Below are positions 22,870-34,529 of a stretch of DNA of 64,000 nucleotides, piece after piece (position 1 is the stretch's first letter; the number at the start of each line of letters is the position of its first letter). Under the pieces are notes generated by a model. It saw only the letters and a list, made by a program, of their open reading frames with translations. It searched no databases and had not been told where the DNA came from. A program made the translations under genes and the position numbers. This DNA is from Adenophora triphylla var. japonica. Taxonomy: Eukaryota; Streptophyta; Magnoliopsida; Asterales; Campanulaceae. The stretch covers positions 62,001-126,000 of the forward strand of contig JAFEMH010000337.1 of assembly GCA_022495995.1 (NCBI GenBank), written 5' to 3'.

Positions 22870-23664
22870 TGGATTAAGCGGTTCAATTCAAATTGCAGTT
22901 TGGTTCGAGTTTTAAGGTTTGATTTGGTCTCAAAAATCATGAAATTAGATGGTTCGATTTGGTTTGTGGCCTAACTTCCTAGACCATACCAAGCCGAACC
23001 AAATCAAACCAAATCTCGATTTGAGACCACCAGAGACTGAACCATCAAACCGAACCGCCAAATCGAACCATCATATCAAACCATTCGATCAAACCAATAG
23101 ATCGAACCAATATACCGCATATATTAATGTACATTAGATCAATAAAATTACTTACATTACATCATACTAATAATAACTCCCGTTTTGCATCTTATTAAAT
23201 ATTAATTTCATCATTTATTATCTTCATTGCGATACATAACTTCAAGTTCTTTGCACGGTCGACATTATATAATGTGTTTTCTTTTCTTCGACCTCTCTCT
23301 TCCTCTACTATTCCTTCGACATTTCTCTTCGACTCCCGCATTCCTTGCTCTTAATTCGTGATCACGGAAGATTTAAACAATTTGATAATAAGTTGCAGTA
23401 TAAAGCTTGGTTCGAATCGCGATTTAAATCACGGTTTAAACTGAGTCTAAATCATGGTCTCAATCAGGATATGAACCGCGATTTGAACCATATTACTGAA
23501 CCGCGATTTGAACCAAACTCAACCAAACCATGACGGTTTGGTTTGGTTCGGTTCGGTTTGAACTTTTTAATAGTTCGGTTCAGTTTTAAATTTTTTCAAA
23601 CCGATAACTAGTGGTTTGGTCTGTAAATTGACCGAGACCGAACCAAACCATTTACACCCCCTAC
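22870..23664. repeat. GGTTYGG/CCRAACC-rich degenerate repeat, hAT-like remnant
   Basis: The words GGTTCGGTTTGG, AACCGAACC and CGATTTGAACC recur densely in both orientations, mainly at 22875-23110 and 23400-23660. The right end CCAAACCATTTACACCCCCTA matches the common plant hAT MITE terminus (inverse of TAGGGGTGTAAATGG). No matching left terminus was found. The middle, about 23110-23400, is plain AT-rich DNA. Confidence 0.5.
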
Positions 23665-23866
23665 TGCAATAAATTCGCATAAGGGTTTGCCCTTTTCTTA
23701 TCTCTTCTCCGTGAAGTGTCAAACAAAGACAACTGCAATTACATTTTCACTTCTTTCCCCTTCTTCTTTTTTTCGTCCGATTCCATTTTTATTTGATTAA
23801 ACATTTTCAAATAGAGTATCTCTTGTCAGGTGCTTTGTACACTTGAGCATTTTGTATAATGAGACT

Positions 23867-24529
23867 TGATGCCGCAAGAAACATATTGATCAGCCTACGT
23901 CCAACAATTAGGTTGATCCACTGGCTTTAATTGACCTGAAACAGGGAACACACGACTAGTCAGGGTGGTCTCCGGCTAAGACCCTCCGGCGTGAGAGTAA
24001 GTATGGCGTTTATGAGCTTATAAATTATAATGAACAAGAGATATTCAGAATAACAAATAGCAATTACCTCTAAACCGTGGATGTTGTGAGGTATATATAG
24101 CCTTTGAGATGAAGTATAATTGTAGTAGGATTGTGAAGAATCCCTAGAATCATGGAACGAATCGTGTACGGGATTACGTACGTAAATAACGTCTGATTTG
24201 TAGGAATTATGTTATGGAAAGAATTATAGACGCGTTATGACTCTGTAGGTCGGCATACGTCTTCCTGGGTCTAGATCGCCTGCATGGGTCTAGGTCGACC
24301 TGACTGAACGATCCAGCTGGATAATGCTCGTATAAGATATGGATCGTATGTCGGACAGAGCTAGGTCGGGACCAATGATGGTCGGACAATGAGCTAGGTC
24401 GACTGATCTTTGTGCTGGGCCATGGGCTTTATAATAGCTCGGTTGCCCCAATCATGGGTGTTGCTATAATAGTATGAGAATAATTGAGCCTCGTATGCTG
24501 GGCCTAGCCCGTCACTTTTATTCCGTTCA
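23867..24529 (-). repeat. 3' LTR of the minus-strand Tat element (candidate)
   Basis: On the minus strand the segment starts TGAACGGAATAAAAG and ends GGCATCA. It has a TATATATA box (plus-strand 24091-24099) in the right orientation and is preceded by the purine-rich AGTTGGGGGCCAC, a plausible polypurine tract. The partner 5' LTR is not in the window, so the outer end is a best guess. Confidence 0.55.
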
Positions 24530-24814
24530 GTGGCCCCCAACTTTCTGGGTTGGATTTGTTGACCAGGAAGTTATGAAAATTTTGTTGCAAATGTCCACAT
24601 AGGTCATAGATAGATGGTCGACCGTGATGGCGTGGCTTGATCTCGTCCATCGACTTTTTCGAAGACTGGATGTGTTGAAGTGCCGTAATTCCGTAATGAT
24701 TGCTTCGTTTGACGTTTGGACAACCGCATTGGGAACCGTCCTTGGCATTAATTTGGAAGGAATAATCGTTGTATTCCCTAAAACTTCCCAATTCAAGTAA
24801 GAATTAGAACTGGG

Positions 24815-24823
24815 TATAAAAGG
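24815..24823 (+). promoter_or_regulatory. TATA box of the antisense accessory gene (candidate)
   Basis: TATAAAAGG lies outside the LTR and faces the plus-strand accessory frame about 210 bp downstream. About 65 bp further on, AAAG|GTAAGAAC (near 24888) looks like a 5' splice site of a leader intron. Confidence 0.45.
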
Positions 24824-25026
24824 AAATATCCTTTTCCTTCTCACACTTTACAAACCTCCAATTTTCAGGCATACAGCAAGAACAAAGGTAAGAACAAATT
24901 TCTGATTCCCCAGCGCATTCAAGCTTTTCGGTTCATTTTCGAAACCCATCTTCACCAATTTAACCAAGGTGCCCCTCTGATTCCTTGTAACTTAGATTTA
25001 ATTTCGAGCTTTTTGTAGATTCTGTC

Positions 25027-25996
25027 ATGGCTAGGACCTTCAGTTGCGAACCAGGGGTTGGTATGTGCATTGTACCATCAACCGTAGGGTATATAAGCAT
25101 ATAGGTGGGGTATATAAGGAGATGACCAGGGAGGAGTATATTTCCATCTTGACTAGGTGGGGTTTAAGATTTGGCAAACTAGACCTTCCTGTAGGAGAAA
25201 ACCTGGGTGATTTGGAGGTAGACGACCAAAGAGTTGTTTGCTTTCATTTCTTCCATGAGCTGCTGGTCCACTTAGTCATGTTCTACGTTAGGGGGCCTAA
25301 TAAACCTTCATTCCTTAGAAATAGAAAAGGATTTCCAGGGGAATCTAGGTCGCCCTTAGTTAGGTCACTTGAGTCTGTAATTAGGACTGATTCCCCTATT
25401 TCTTCTTCTGTAGATATGGCAGATCAAGTGCAGGCTAACGCATCTACCTCATCGAGCCCCAGGATCGTGGATGCGTTTGACTCGTCAGTCACACTAGGAA
25501 GGAACGAAAGGGGTTACGTGGCCCCCAGGCCGGCTGGGGGAGGGGAAGAAAGGTTCTGAATCTCGAATAAGTATCCTTCATGGTTTATGTGAGATCAGCA
25601 AGGATGAGTTTCAACTAACTCACTATCCAAAGAAAGAGTTCATGACCAAGTTTGGGTCGACCTATACCACAAATCCTACTAGGGTGGCCTTCTTCTATGG
25701 CCAATTTGAGGCCGGGCTGAGACTTCCCTTGGACCCGTTTATCAGTGAATTTTTAGAGTGTATGGATGCCCTTCCCCTGCAGTTGGGAGCTAACACTTGT
25801 AGAGTGTTAGTATGTAGGTTTCTGGGTTTCGAGCCTTGTGCCCACGTATTTAGGATGTTTTTCAAGGTTGCAGTGGACAAGAGACCTTGGGGATTAACAC
25901 CCCCACAAAACCTTATGCCCCCAAGCTGTTTATCAACCTTCCTGGTAAGGCCTGTGGGTGGAACTCCCATATGATTGTGGTTGAGAGCAGGAGAGG
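25027..25996 (+). pseudogene. Antisense accessory gene, first part ('putative gypsy type transposon' family)
   Basis: A start at 25027 or 25044 opens a frame (to 25559) with a serine-rich middle (about residues 110-150). A second frame, 25642-25974, contains 'TRVAFFYGQFEAGLRLPLDP' followed by 'FISEFLECM' and 'CRFLGFEPCAHVFRMFF'. This is the pattern of the plant family annotated as putative gypsy type transposon (PF04195). Its function is unknown. The gene points opposite to the element's pol. A frameshift near 25560 and another near 25905 break it, and at about 25996 it runs into foreign sequence, apparently just past a splice donor. The matching downstream exon is at 36247-37137. Confidence 0.65.
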
Positions 25997-26362
25997 TTCA
26001 GTTTCCTAACTACCCATACCAAGGCGGTACAAGTTTTCTCTAATGCTGAGTAGTTGAGTTCACTTCCCTGAAGCTTTCGTCTCACGAAGTAGATTGCATT
26101 CTCAATTCTTGAATATTTCTGTTCTTGCGCCAACATAGCCCCAATTGACGTATCAGTCACTGTCAGGTATATGAGGAGTGGCTTATCTTTATGTGGCGGG
26201 CACAGGATCGGGGGATTCACCAAGTATGTATTGATTTTCTCGAAAGCTTCTTGTCATTCAGAGTCCCATTCGATATCAGCATTTTTCCTCATAAGCTTGA
26301 ATATTGGCTCGCAGAGAGATGTCAGCTTGTTGATGAAGCGGCTGGTGTATTGAAGTCTTCCC
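25997..26362 (-). pseudogene. Inverted RT/RNase H fragment of a Tat element
   Basis: The reverse complement matches 60112-60475 of the downstream Tat element almost base for base. It encodes the end of the RT thumb ('LQYTSRFINKLTSLCEPIF') and the start of RNase H ('PHKDKPLLIYLTVTDTSI'). The fragment ends abruptly on both sides. At 26363-26367 it joins a plus-strand gag through the shared pentamer ATGAA. Confidence 0.8.
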
Positions 26363-26805
26363 ATGAACTCCACGAGTCCGGAATTAGGATTGACGACTTC
26401 CTCAAAAGTAAAAAGAGGGAAAGTAACTTCCGCTACAACAAACCCGCGACAAGTAAGGATGCTTCAGTCAACGCTATTGCATTCAACCGCCCCAACACCG
26501 GCAAGTATTCTGCTGTTCCTCCTCCTGAAAAGAAAAAGAGGCACTACGACAAAATTGAAGGAATCACTCAAGAAGAACTCTACGATGTGCTTGTCAAGAA
26601 TGAAAAGATCAAACCAAGGGAAGGTGGTCCTCCTAAGGATATGGGTCCGAACCATGCTCATCACTTATTCTGCAAGTATCACAACTTCACCGGCCACGAC
26701 ACCAACTCTTGCCACCACTTGAAGGACATCATCCAAGACCTCTTTGACAATGGAGATCTAGAACGTCCCAACGTCATCACCAATCCTCTTCCTTGCACTC
26801 CATGA
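26363..26805 (+). pseudogene. Tat gag C-terminus, copy A
   Basis: The C-terminal third of a Tat-type gag, near-identical to 34085-34529. It begins mid-protein at 'ELHESGIRIDDFLKSKKRES' and has the knuckle 'LFCKYHNFTGHDTNSC' (C-x2-H-x4-H-x4-C, the usual variant in Tat gags), then 'HHLKDIIQDLFDNGDLERPN' and a stop at 26803-26805. The N-terminal two thirds are replaced by the inverted RT fragment. Confidence 0.8.
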
Positions 26806-28430
26806 AGAAGATGAAGCTCCGAGAAGAAATCTACACTTACCACTTTGGGGCTACAACTATCCTCTCCCTTTCTCCTTTGATAGAAGTAGATTAGGTTTTA
26901 AATTTCCAAGTATGAACTCGAAGAGTCGTTCTGTCATTCTAGTACTCCTCACCTCCTCTAGTTTGTGTCTTCTAAACTATCGAGTCTGTTTCAATTTATT
27001 TGATTAATCAAAGTAATTTCCTCTTCCTAAACACTTTCCCTAAGGTTGTTTTACCTCATGAATATCATTTAACTCATGCAAAATAATGGACCTTCCATTC
27101 CCTAAATCAATGAAAAAATAGAAACTTCTAAGTGACTTTAAGAGGCAAGTTATCATTAGAAGGCTTAAGGGCTAAACATTACCCCTACTGAAAGTCAAAG
27201 ATCAACAAACGAAGAAAGCCAAAGGTGTTGCTGTCAATCCTCATTCCAAGAAGAGTGGGGCTACTCAATTCAAAGCTTTGAGAGTACAAAAAAAAAAAAA
27301 ACTCTCAAGCTTTCATCACCTCACAACAAAGGTGAAAATTCAAATGCATGAAGGACTCTCCCACAAAGAAGAGGAGTCAAGTGATACCAACAAAAGAAAA
27401 GAGGAATCCTCAATATCCTCTTACACCAAGTGAAGAAGACTTTCAGTATCAAGAAAAATGTTTACCCTTAAGTCATACTAATGATTGGCTTTCTCCTCAA
27501 ACTTATTTAGAAACTTCTAGATGATGCACGGTTCATTAAAAGGTAGAACAACTTTTCTAGATCCTTGAGCCAAGTATTGTTTCTTGTTGAGTCTAGGGGC
27601 TTCCTGTTAGCCGCTCTCATACACACTCTTGAAATCCAAGCATCAAAACTGGGGCTTCCTAACCTTTCCTCCCCCAGTCAATCTCTACTTCAACTCCTCA
27701 AAATAATCAAATCTGCATTAGGAGCTTTCCTCTTTGATTCTCACTCTTATCATTAGAGAATACACTTCTTCAAAGAATCAATGTTTGGATCACCTTCCAA
27801 AAGAATAGAGTCCGTCTCTCCTCAGCTAACTTGAGATCTCATCTCTCTCTCCTCAATAAGATTCTCTCTACTGAGTTCTCTTCGAGTACACATACTTTTC
27901 AAAAAAAATGGCTCGCTAGGTTGAAAACTCGTAAAGAGCGGCCTAGGCAAAAGTTAGAGCACAAAAAAAAAGAGAGAAAAGAAAAAGACGCAAAAGAGAT
28001 GCCCGCTAGATTGAAAACCCGAAAGGGCGGTCTAGGCAAAAACCAGGGTGCGTCACTAAAAAAAGAAAAAAAAATCAAAGGATAAAGGGAGACTATCCTT
28101 CAACCCTCTTCATCGAACATCATTCGGAGAGTCTTCTTCGATCATCTTCAAATCAAGAGAGAAGCTTCACAAGCCTGTTCACAAAGTCATCTACCACTTG
28201 CAAGCAACTTGGGGCTTGAGACAGCAAAGGGCCTTAGACATAAATCCATTACGACAGTCGACAGATTTATAGTCGTTCGCCTCCTAGAGACACGACTCAA
28301 GGAAGAATTAAGAATGAAGATTCGCAACAGGCCTAGATGTGTTCACACAAGGTTACTCATTGAAATTCAGCCTTGCTTACTAGCAACAGATTCTGCAAAA
28401 CCTGATTTGATCCCAACTTGTCAAACACAA
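26806..28430 (+). repeat. Gag-downstream non-coding region of the gag-only Tat family, copy A
   Basis: Direct repeat of 34530-36150 with only scattered differences. No RT, RNase H or integrase follows gag. The short open frames here lack domains. A lysine/arginine-rich stretch at 27905-28085 (GAAAAGAAAAAG-type repeats) is low complexity. Confidence 0.8.
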
Positions 28431-28649
28431 GTTCACTCATATAGTTCACCCCTCTAAAATACAAATCCATACAAAATGTCCCTACATTTCCATATACCAT
28501 ATACTCATACATGAACTCACCACCAAAATGACCGACCGGCCATTTACACGAACAGACGTGAGCACCACCACGTAAGTCCTGTCAAACAACTAAAATCTGG
28601 AAATCTACTTGGAATCTTTATGTGCTGACAGGAACAAAAAGGTAAGAAT

Positions 28650-30517
28650 CTTTCGGGTCCATCCGAGCCCAACATGCATCTATCCTTGCATTACAGGGGC
28701 CGACAGAACCTCCACCTCAACCAACATCAGCAAAGTTTGTGACGGTAGCAACCTTCAAGTCCGTGATCTCGGCAACAACTTCAAAAGTCTGTGATGACAG
28801 CAAACTTCAAGTCCGTGACCTCGGCAACATCAAAAAAAAAAGTCTGTGATGGCAGTAACTTCAAGTTCGTGACCTCGGCAACATCAAAAAAGTCCGTGAC
28901 CTCAGCAAATTTCAAAGTCCGTGACCTCGGCAACATCATCAAAGTCTGTGACGGCAGCAACCTTCAAGTCCGTGACCTCGGCAACCACAACAAAGTCTGT
29001 GACGGCAGCAAACTTCAAGTTCGTGACCTCGGCAACCATAACAAAGTCTGCGACCGTGGCAAACTTCAAAGTCCGTAACCTCGGCAACGACAACAAATTC
29101 CGTGACCTCGGCAACAACAGCTACGTCAGTAACCTCGAACGGCGCACTTCAATAACTTCATCAACAAACCGGGTATTATCAGAATTGGGTCAAGGCCTTG
29201 ATTCCTCAGTACGATCTTACCTTTCACTCTTTCAAAATTGCTTTTCAAAAATGCTTTTCAAAATACCTAAAATAGCCTTTTTAGTGTTTTGGAGTCGAAC
29301 TACGTTTGGTCCGATTCTCTCTTAGAGATACGTAGGCAGTCGTGCGGCACGACCATCCCAATGTTTAGAATGATGTCTTTTCTATCGATGACACTTCTTT
29401 TTTCATAAGACCTGTCGCCGAGGGGCTCTGTAGACACCCCATTCTGAACCAATAAATCATGATTACACTACTCTTCGTCTCTCTTTTGTGTTTTGATGAA
29501 AGTATATTAGTTTCGTCATGTTTCGTTAAGTTTCTAACTAACCTCGTTAGTTTTGGACTTAACTGACTAACGGAATAACTGAAGAGAGCAATATTGTCCA
29601 CAGACTTCGTTATCTCGTGCGGAATAGCGTGTCTCACGCGAGATAACCCCTCGACAGGATGTGCAGAATCACTTTCCTTCTCCGTTTCAAACTCTTTTCT
29701 TGATAAAATCTTATCCCATCTGGTTCTCCAATCATAGTTGAGTTCTGGAACCTTCCCAAGTTGTTTGATCTCATCCTTAACACCTCTCCAACACCTATAA
29801 ATACCTGATGACTTTCAGTATTTCACCCGAACAATTTTAGATTGAAAAATCCCTGATCCACGATCGAAAACACACAACACACACAATTTGTTGATTTCTT
29901 TCCACGAAAGACTCCTTCAAATCTCTCACAAAATCACCCTAAAATCACCTAAAGTTTGTTTATCAACCTCGTTGATCAACAAACATCAAAACCCGAATCA
30001 AGGCTCAAGCCTAGCACCGAGGCGAAGCTCTGTCCACATCAAGATCTGACTCTCATATTGAGTCGAAACTCTGCCCGAATCGCTTCTCGATCGAGAAGAC
30101 ATCTTAGAACCACGTTCTAAATCAAATACTCCCTAAACACAAGGTAAACTCCTCTGTTTTAACTCTTCTTCTTCTCAACCTCTCTATTGGCTTTTAGAGT
30201 AGTGTAATCCCATCAAAAGGATTGGCCTAGAGTCCCTTCAATCGATGGAGGTGACCTCGAAGCATACAATCCGACATTCCTAATTGAGAAATCAATTAGG
30301 TTTTTCTTGTTTTCATTTAATTTATAATTGAAAAGATTGATAATACTTGATTGGCAAGACCGATCTTCGGATCGGGTGGAATGGATGCTCCTCGACCTAC
30401 CCATTCCATAACTTAACCCCCGAACCTTTTTTAAAATCAAAAAAGGTTTTTCTTATTGTTTTCCTAAATAAATGATAAGTGGCGACTCTGTTATTAAAAA
30501 ATTCACACATCGCTACA
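28650..30517 (+). repeat. LTR of the gag-only Tat/Ogre family (left edge uncertain)
   Basis: The reverse complement recurs at 62137-64000 over almost exactly the same length, up to the window edge, so the true left edge may lie up to about 220 bp further left. It ends CGCTACA directly before a Tat/Ogre-type primer site. A TATAAATACC box lies at 29797-29806. The GATACGTAGGCA word near 29329, common in this lineage, is present, as is a 51-bp minisatellite (28725-29120). Confidence 0.75.
28725..29120 (+). repeat. 51-bp minisatellite inside the Tat LTR
   Basis: Units of the type AAAGTCTGTGACGGCAGCAA, then CTTCAAGTCCGTGACCTCGG and CAACAACA, recur about seven times; successive starts at 28941, 28992 and 29043 are exactly 51 bp apart. 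Earlier units are degenerate. Because 51 is a multiple of three, long frames stay open by chance on both strands. Confidence 0.9.
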
Positions 30518-30518
30518 G

Positions 30519-30536
30519 TGGCGACTCCGCTGGGGA
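30519..30536 (+). promoter_or_regulatory. Primer-binding site, Tat/Ogre type
   Basis: TGGCGACTCCGCTGGGGA, one base after the LTR, matches the primer site of Tat/Ogre elements (TGGCGACTCCACTGGGGA, tRNA-Arg by recollection) at 17 of 18 positions. Confidence 0.8.
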
Positions 30537-31894
30537 CAATTAATTGAGAGGGTTAGACTTGCGCACAATTGAATTTTATCAATCTTTTTATTTTTCTATA
30601 AAAATTTAATTTTTCTTGATTTTTCAAAATTTTTTTGCACTGTTTTCGTCAAAAAAAAAAATTACTGTGCGACAGCTTGTCCAGCGCGGGATAAGCAATC
30701 CCGCGCGAGATAACTATTCGGCATGAGCTGTCTGTGTTTGGCGTTTGGCGGCGGCAATCAATGAAAAAAAAGGGTTAAGTCAAGTGGACTTTTCCTAACA
30801 ACAGTTTCACCTATTAAAAATTTTTTTTGGTTGACTTCATTAAAATGTTGACCGCACAACAACAAATATACCTTGGTTGACTTTTCCAAAAGTAGGACCA
30901 TATTCAAAAAATTCAAAAAAAAACGAAAAAACTTACAGAAAATTCAAAAAAAAATGAAAAGTTTACAGAAAAGTTTTAAAATCCAGAAAAGTCAAAATAA
31001 ATGTTATTTTTATTTTGCTTGTACTAACTTTATTTTGCAGGGTAGAATAATTAATTTATTACTCGAACTATATAACTGCGTGCGATTGATTTATTTTAAT
31101 TTTTTACCGGTCATCGGTTGACTCGGGCTTTGTAATTAATTAATTTAATTCCCTCTCTCTCTCTCGCTTTAAGTGGAACTACGACGGCCTGAGTCTTCCT
31201 AAATTGGGAGAAACGTAGGCAACCACTTGGTGCGGCCACTATCTGTTTTTCTTTTAATTTTCAAAAAAAAAACTTTCTATTTTACTCTATCACCTAGAAT
31301 TGACTCTCACACACGCGCACTCATGCTATAACTGTCATTGCACTACATACCCTCTATAAACCCGAGACCCACACTAAGGACGAATGACGGTAACCACCTA
31401 GTCGCCGGTCTCTCCGAAGTTGGATCATCCCACTCCGCGTATTCAATCCACCTAGATTGTCATATCGCGGGGAGCCTAGCCTTCCAGCTCTGCATCGCCA
31501 CATATCATGTAGATTGACTTTTTAAGACACTCCGTGACCGGTCGGTTTGATCTTGGAGTCTTTGTAATCTCTTGTCAAGATCGTTTTGTGCAATAATCCA
31601 TGGAAAAGAAATCAAAAAAATTTTGCCGCTTCGGAATTGTCCCTTCGAAAATGTCCCTATGGTTGTCCCTTCGGATTTGCCCCTAAAAAGAGAAAAATTT
31701 CTCACCAAAATTATTGCACAAAACTTGATGTTACTTGAGATTACTTCGACCCCTAGATCCTTAGGTTTGGTTTTCCAATGCTAGAAACCCCCAAAAACGG
31801 ATTTTCCGTCCGACCAAAATTAGGATTAAAATCAGAAAAATTGTGACTTTCCGTGGCATTGTCTCGCGCGAGACTGCTTGTCCCGTGCGAGATA
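30537..31894 (+). other. Leader between primer site and accessory fragment
   Basis: Non-coding, AT-rich with many AAAAATTCAAAAAA runs at 30890-30990. A CT microsatellite at 31150-31165 is followed by AAACGTAGGCAACCAC near 31210, a word related to that in the LTR. A GTCCCTTCGGATTTG-like motif is repeated near 31635-31680. No gene recognised. Confidence 0.5.
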
Positions 31895-33138
31895 AGTGTC
31901 CTCGGAATGGACCATGCTAGACCTATCACAGAACTCCTCAGCATACTTGGCCACCAGGTCCCTGTCAGCAGCACGCCTCACTATCACCTGCCCGTACTCC
32001 AGCTCCGGATATTCCCAACTCGAGCTATCAACTCTAGTGAAAGGAGGAACGTCACTCAGCCGGTCTACACGAGCCCGTACGAACCCGACATATGAAACTT
32101 GGGAGGTTTGGGGCGGAGGACCTTTTGCAATGGAGCCCGATGCTCGAAGAGAATCACCCCCTCAGGTCCTGGGGTGAACCGCGACCTCTTCCTTTTGCTA
32201 TTAAGGGGGCGGTTATCTTCATCTTCTTCATCTTTGAGGTTGACGATATCAGGGTTGGCATTATCTTGGGGATCCTCCCCTAAAGGCTCAAGTCTTTGAT
32301 TGGATCCCGACATAAGTTTGGTCGAGACATCAACCCCTTCTCAACTCCTGCAATATTATCCTCTAGGCATCACCAACGGGGTTCATCGGCTCAACATGCT
32401 CAGCCTCCTCCTCAAAGGGAATCACCTTCTCAACATCCTGGGGCACCAGTTGCAGAAGCTTGTGTCGCTCCTCAGCTTCTTTTTGTCTGCTAGCTCGGGC
32501 GTTAGCAGTACCATAGGCCTTCTTGATTTTCTTCACGTTTGTGCTCATCACTCGCACCATGTTCGCTTCTTGCTCCGGGTTAAGAACTGCATGGATAAGA
32601 AGAACTGTTAACCCAAGAGGCTCGATACAAAAATTGACGAGTAAAATAAGTACGAGCAAAGTAAGAAGTAAGCGAGTAAGTAATGACGAGCTAAAAGGCA
32701 AGTGAACACTTTACCACCAAAATGTTCTTTGTTCGTTCGATAGAAGTCCTTGGTCTTTTTACAGTCATGACATTGGCTCTCAAACCTAAATCTCTCTCCC
32801 TCATGAATAACCCAATAGGGATACCCTAACAATTGGAACCAGGGGAGCTACCTCTCCACTACCCAACATCATATCAGCTTGGATATAATTGTTCTTTATC
32901 GTCCCTAAGATCTCCCATCTAATAGGACCCCAGCGAGCTACCTCTACCAATTTTTTATACAAGGCATCACTCCAGTCCAACATCCAATAGTCATGTTCTT
33001 TGATCGCCTCAGAAGTATCATTGGGTAGGGGTTCTTTTCGTGTTTTGACCAAAACCTTCAAACCTTCAAAGCCTTCATTCACCCTATTCAGTCGACTTGT
33101 TGGGACTCGATCATGGTTTAACACGGTTGCTACACGTC
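31895..33138 (-). pseudogene. Second accessory-type gene fragment, antisense to gag, with an intron
   Basis: On the minus strand, frames read 'IKEHDYWMLDWSDALYKKLV' (about 33000-32940), 'RWEILGTIKNNYIQADMMLG', then 'RFRFESQCHDCKKTKDFYRT'. A splice donor (GG|GTAAAG near 32714) and an acceptor (CCATGCAG near 32590) follow. The next exon reads 'LNPEQEANMVRVMSTNVKKI' and is rich in charged residues; an acidic, proline-containing tail (32313-32065) ends it. The layout (globular part, intron, charged coiled part, acidic tail) parallels the accessory gene at 25027-37137. Both ends are abrupt. I cannot assign a function. Confidence 0.5.
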
Positions 33139-33162
33139 TAGGTTCTTCGCCAAAGCTCGACA

Positions 33163-34529
33163 CGATGTCTGCTTCTCCTTCTACCACCGAGACCGATTTC
33201 AACGATACTAAGGCCCAACTCATCGAAGCCATGCTTAGGTTGGATGAACAAAGTAAGAAAATGGTTGAGCAGAATGCCCAAATGGCCGCCCTCATGAAAG
33301 AACTCAAGGATTTGAAAAGCCAAGAAGGGCAAAAAGCAAAAGCAGAAAGTAGAATCCTCCTCCGATGAAGAGGAATCCTACACCAAAAAGAATAAGATAC
33401 CCAAGAAATCAAGCAAGAAAAAGGAAGAATCCGATTCCTCCTCTTCCTCATCCTCCTCCGATGATGAGGAGCATACCTCCAAGGGTACTAAGACTAAGAA
33501 GGAAGGTAGCGACGAAACCACTAAACTTGGTGACCATGTTACTAAGAACTACCTCGAGAAGAAACTCGCAACACTTGACACTTCCAAAGGGTCATTTGTC
33601 TCATTTGATCCCGATGCTCTTCAACAATCCATCGCCAAGTTTCCTCGCAAGTACAAGACACCCGATATTGCCAAGTTCAATGGTACTACCTGTCCTCGAG
33701 CTCATGTTGAAACCTACACTTGGGCCATGCTTCCAATGGGCGTTGACAACACAATCTTGGCCCAATGCTTTCCTCAAACCTTAGAGGGTGCTGCAAGGGA
33801 TTGGTACATGTCTCTTCCTACGACTACAAGGCTTGATTGGTCATCCGCATGTTTAGTCTTCCAAAGGCAATTTGAAGATAACTCCACCTACCGCCCTACT
33901 AGGAGGGATCTTGAACAAACCAAGCAACATGCCAATGAGTCCTTTGCTGAATTTGCTAGAAGATGGAGACTCAAACTTACCGAAATTGTCGAATGGCCCA
34001 CTCTCAAAGAGCAAATCCACATCTTCCTCCAAGCCTCCGTGATGAATTTCAAGAGAAGCTCGCCGGCAATTACTTTCCTAGTTTCAATGAACTCCACGAG
34101 TCCAGAATTAGGATTGACGACTTCCTCAAAAGTAAAAAGAGGGAAAGTAACTTCCGCTACAACAAACCCGCGACAAGTAAGGATGCTTCAGTCAACGCTA
34201 TTGCATTCAACCGCCCCAACACCGGTAAGTATTCTGTTGTTCCTCCTCCTGAAAAGAAAAAGAGGCACTACGACAAAATTGAAGGAATCACTCAAGAAGA
34301 ACTCTTCGATGTGCTTGTCAAGAATGAAAAGATCAAACCAAGGGAAGGTGGTCCTCCTAAGGATATGGATCCGAACCATGCTCATCACTTATTCTGCAAG
34401 TATCACAACTTCACCGGCCATGACACCAACTCTTGCCACCACTTGAAGGACATCATCCAAGACCTCTTTGACAATGGAGATCTAGAACGTCCCAACGTCA
34501 TCACCAATCCTCTTCTTCGCACTCTATGA
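33163..34529 (+). pseudogene. Tat gag, copy B, near full length but frameshifted
   Basis: It starts at the ATG at 33163, followed by a coiled coil ('QLIEAMLRLDEQSKKMVEQN') and a Lys/Ser/Glu-rich linker (33350-33530). The gag core follows with 'GAARDWYMSLPTTTRLDW' and 'SFAEFARRWRLKLTEIV'. The knuckle region 'LFCKYHNFTGHDTNSC' has the same C-H-H-C pattern as copy A, and the stop is at 34527-34529. At least two frame changes (near 33365 and 33990-34080) break it. It is the only coding region of this family in the window, since non-coding DNA follows at once. Confidence 0.8.

Noticed and set aside
23345..23533. Small frame with repeated Phe-Lys-Ser-Arg motifs
   Set aside because: Translation of the degenerate CGATTTAAATC/GGTTYGG repeat.
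28209..28457. Small frames in the region after gag (also 27565-27756 and 35286-35477)
   Set aside because: Repeated in both copies as part of a non-coding retroelement region; no domain and no frame preservation beyond sequence identity.
28770..29110. Possible CRISPR-like array of regular repeats
   Set aside because: Direct minisatellite inside a plant LTR; units are contiguous and there are no unique spacers.
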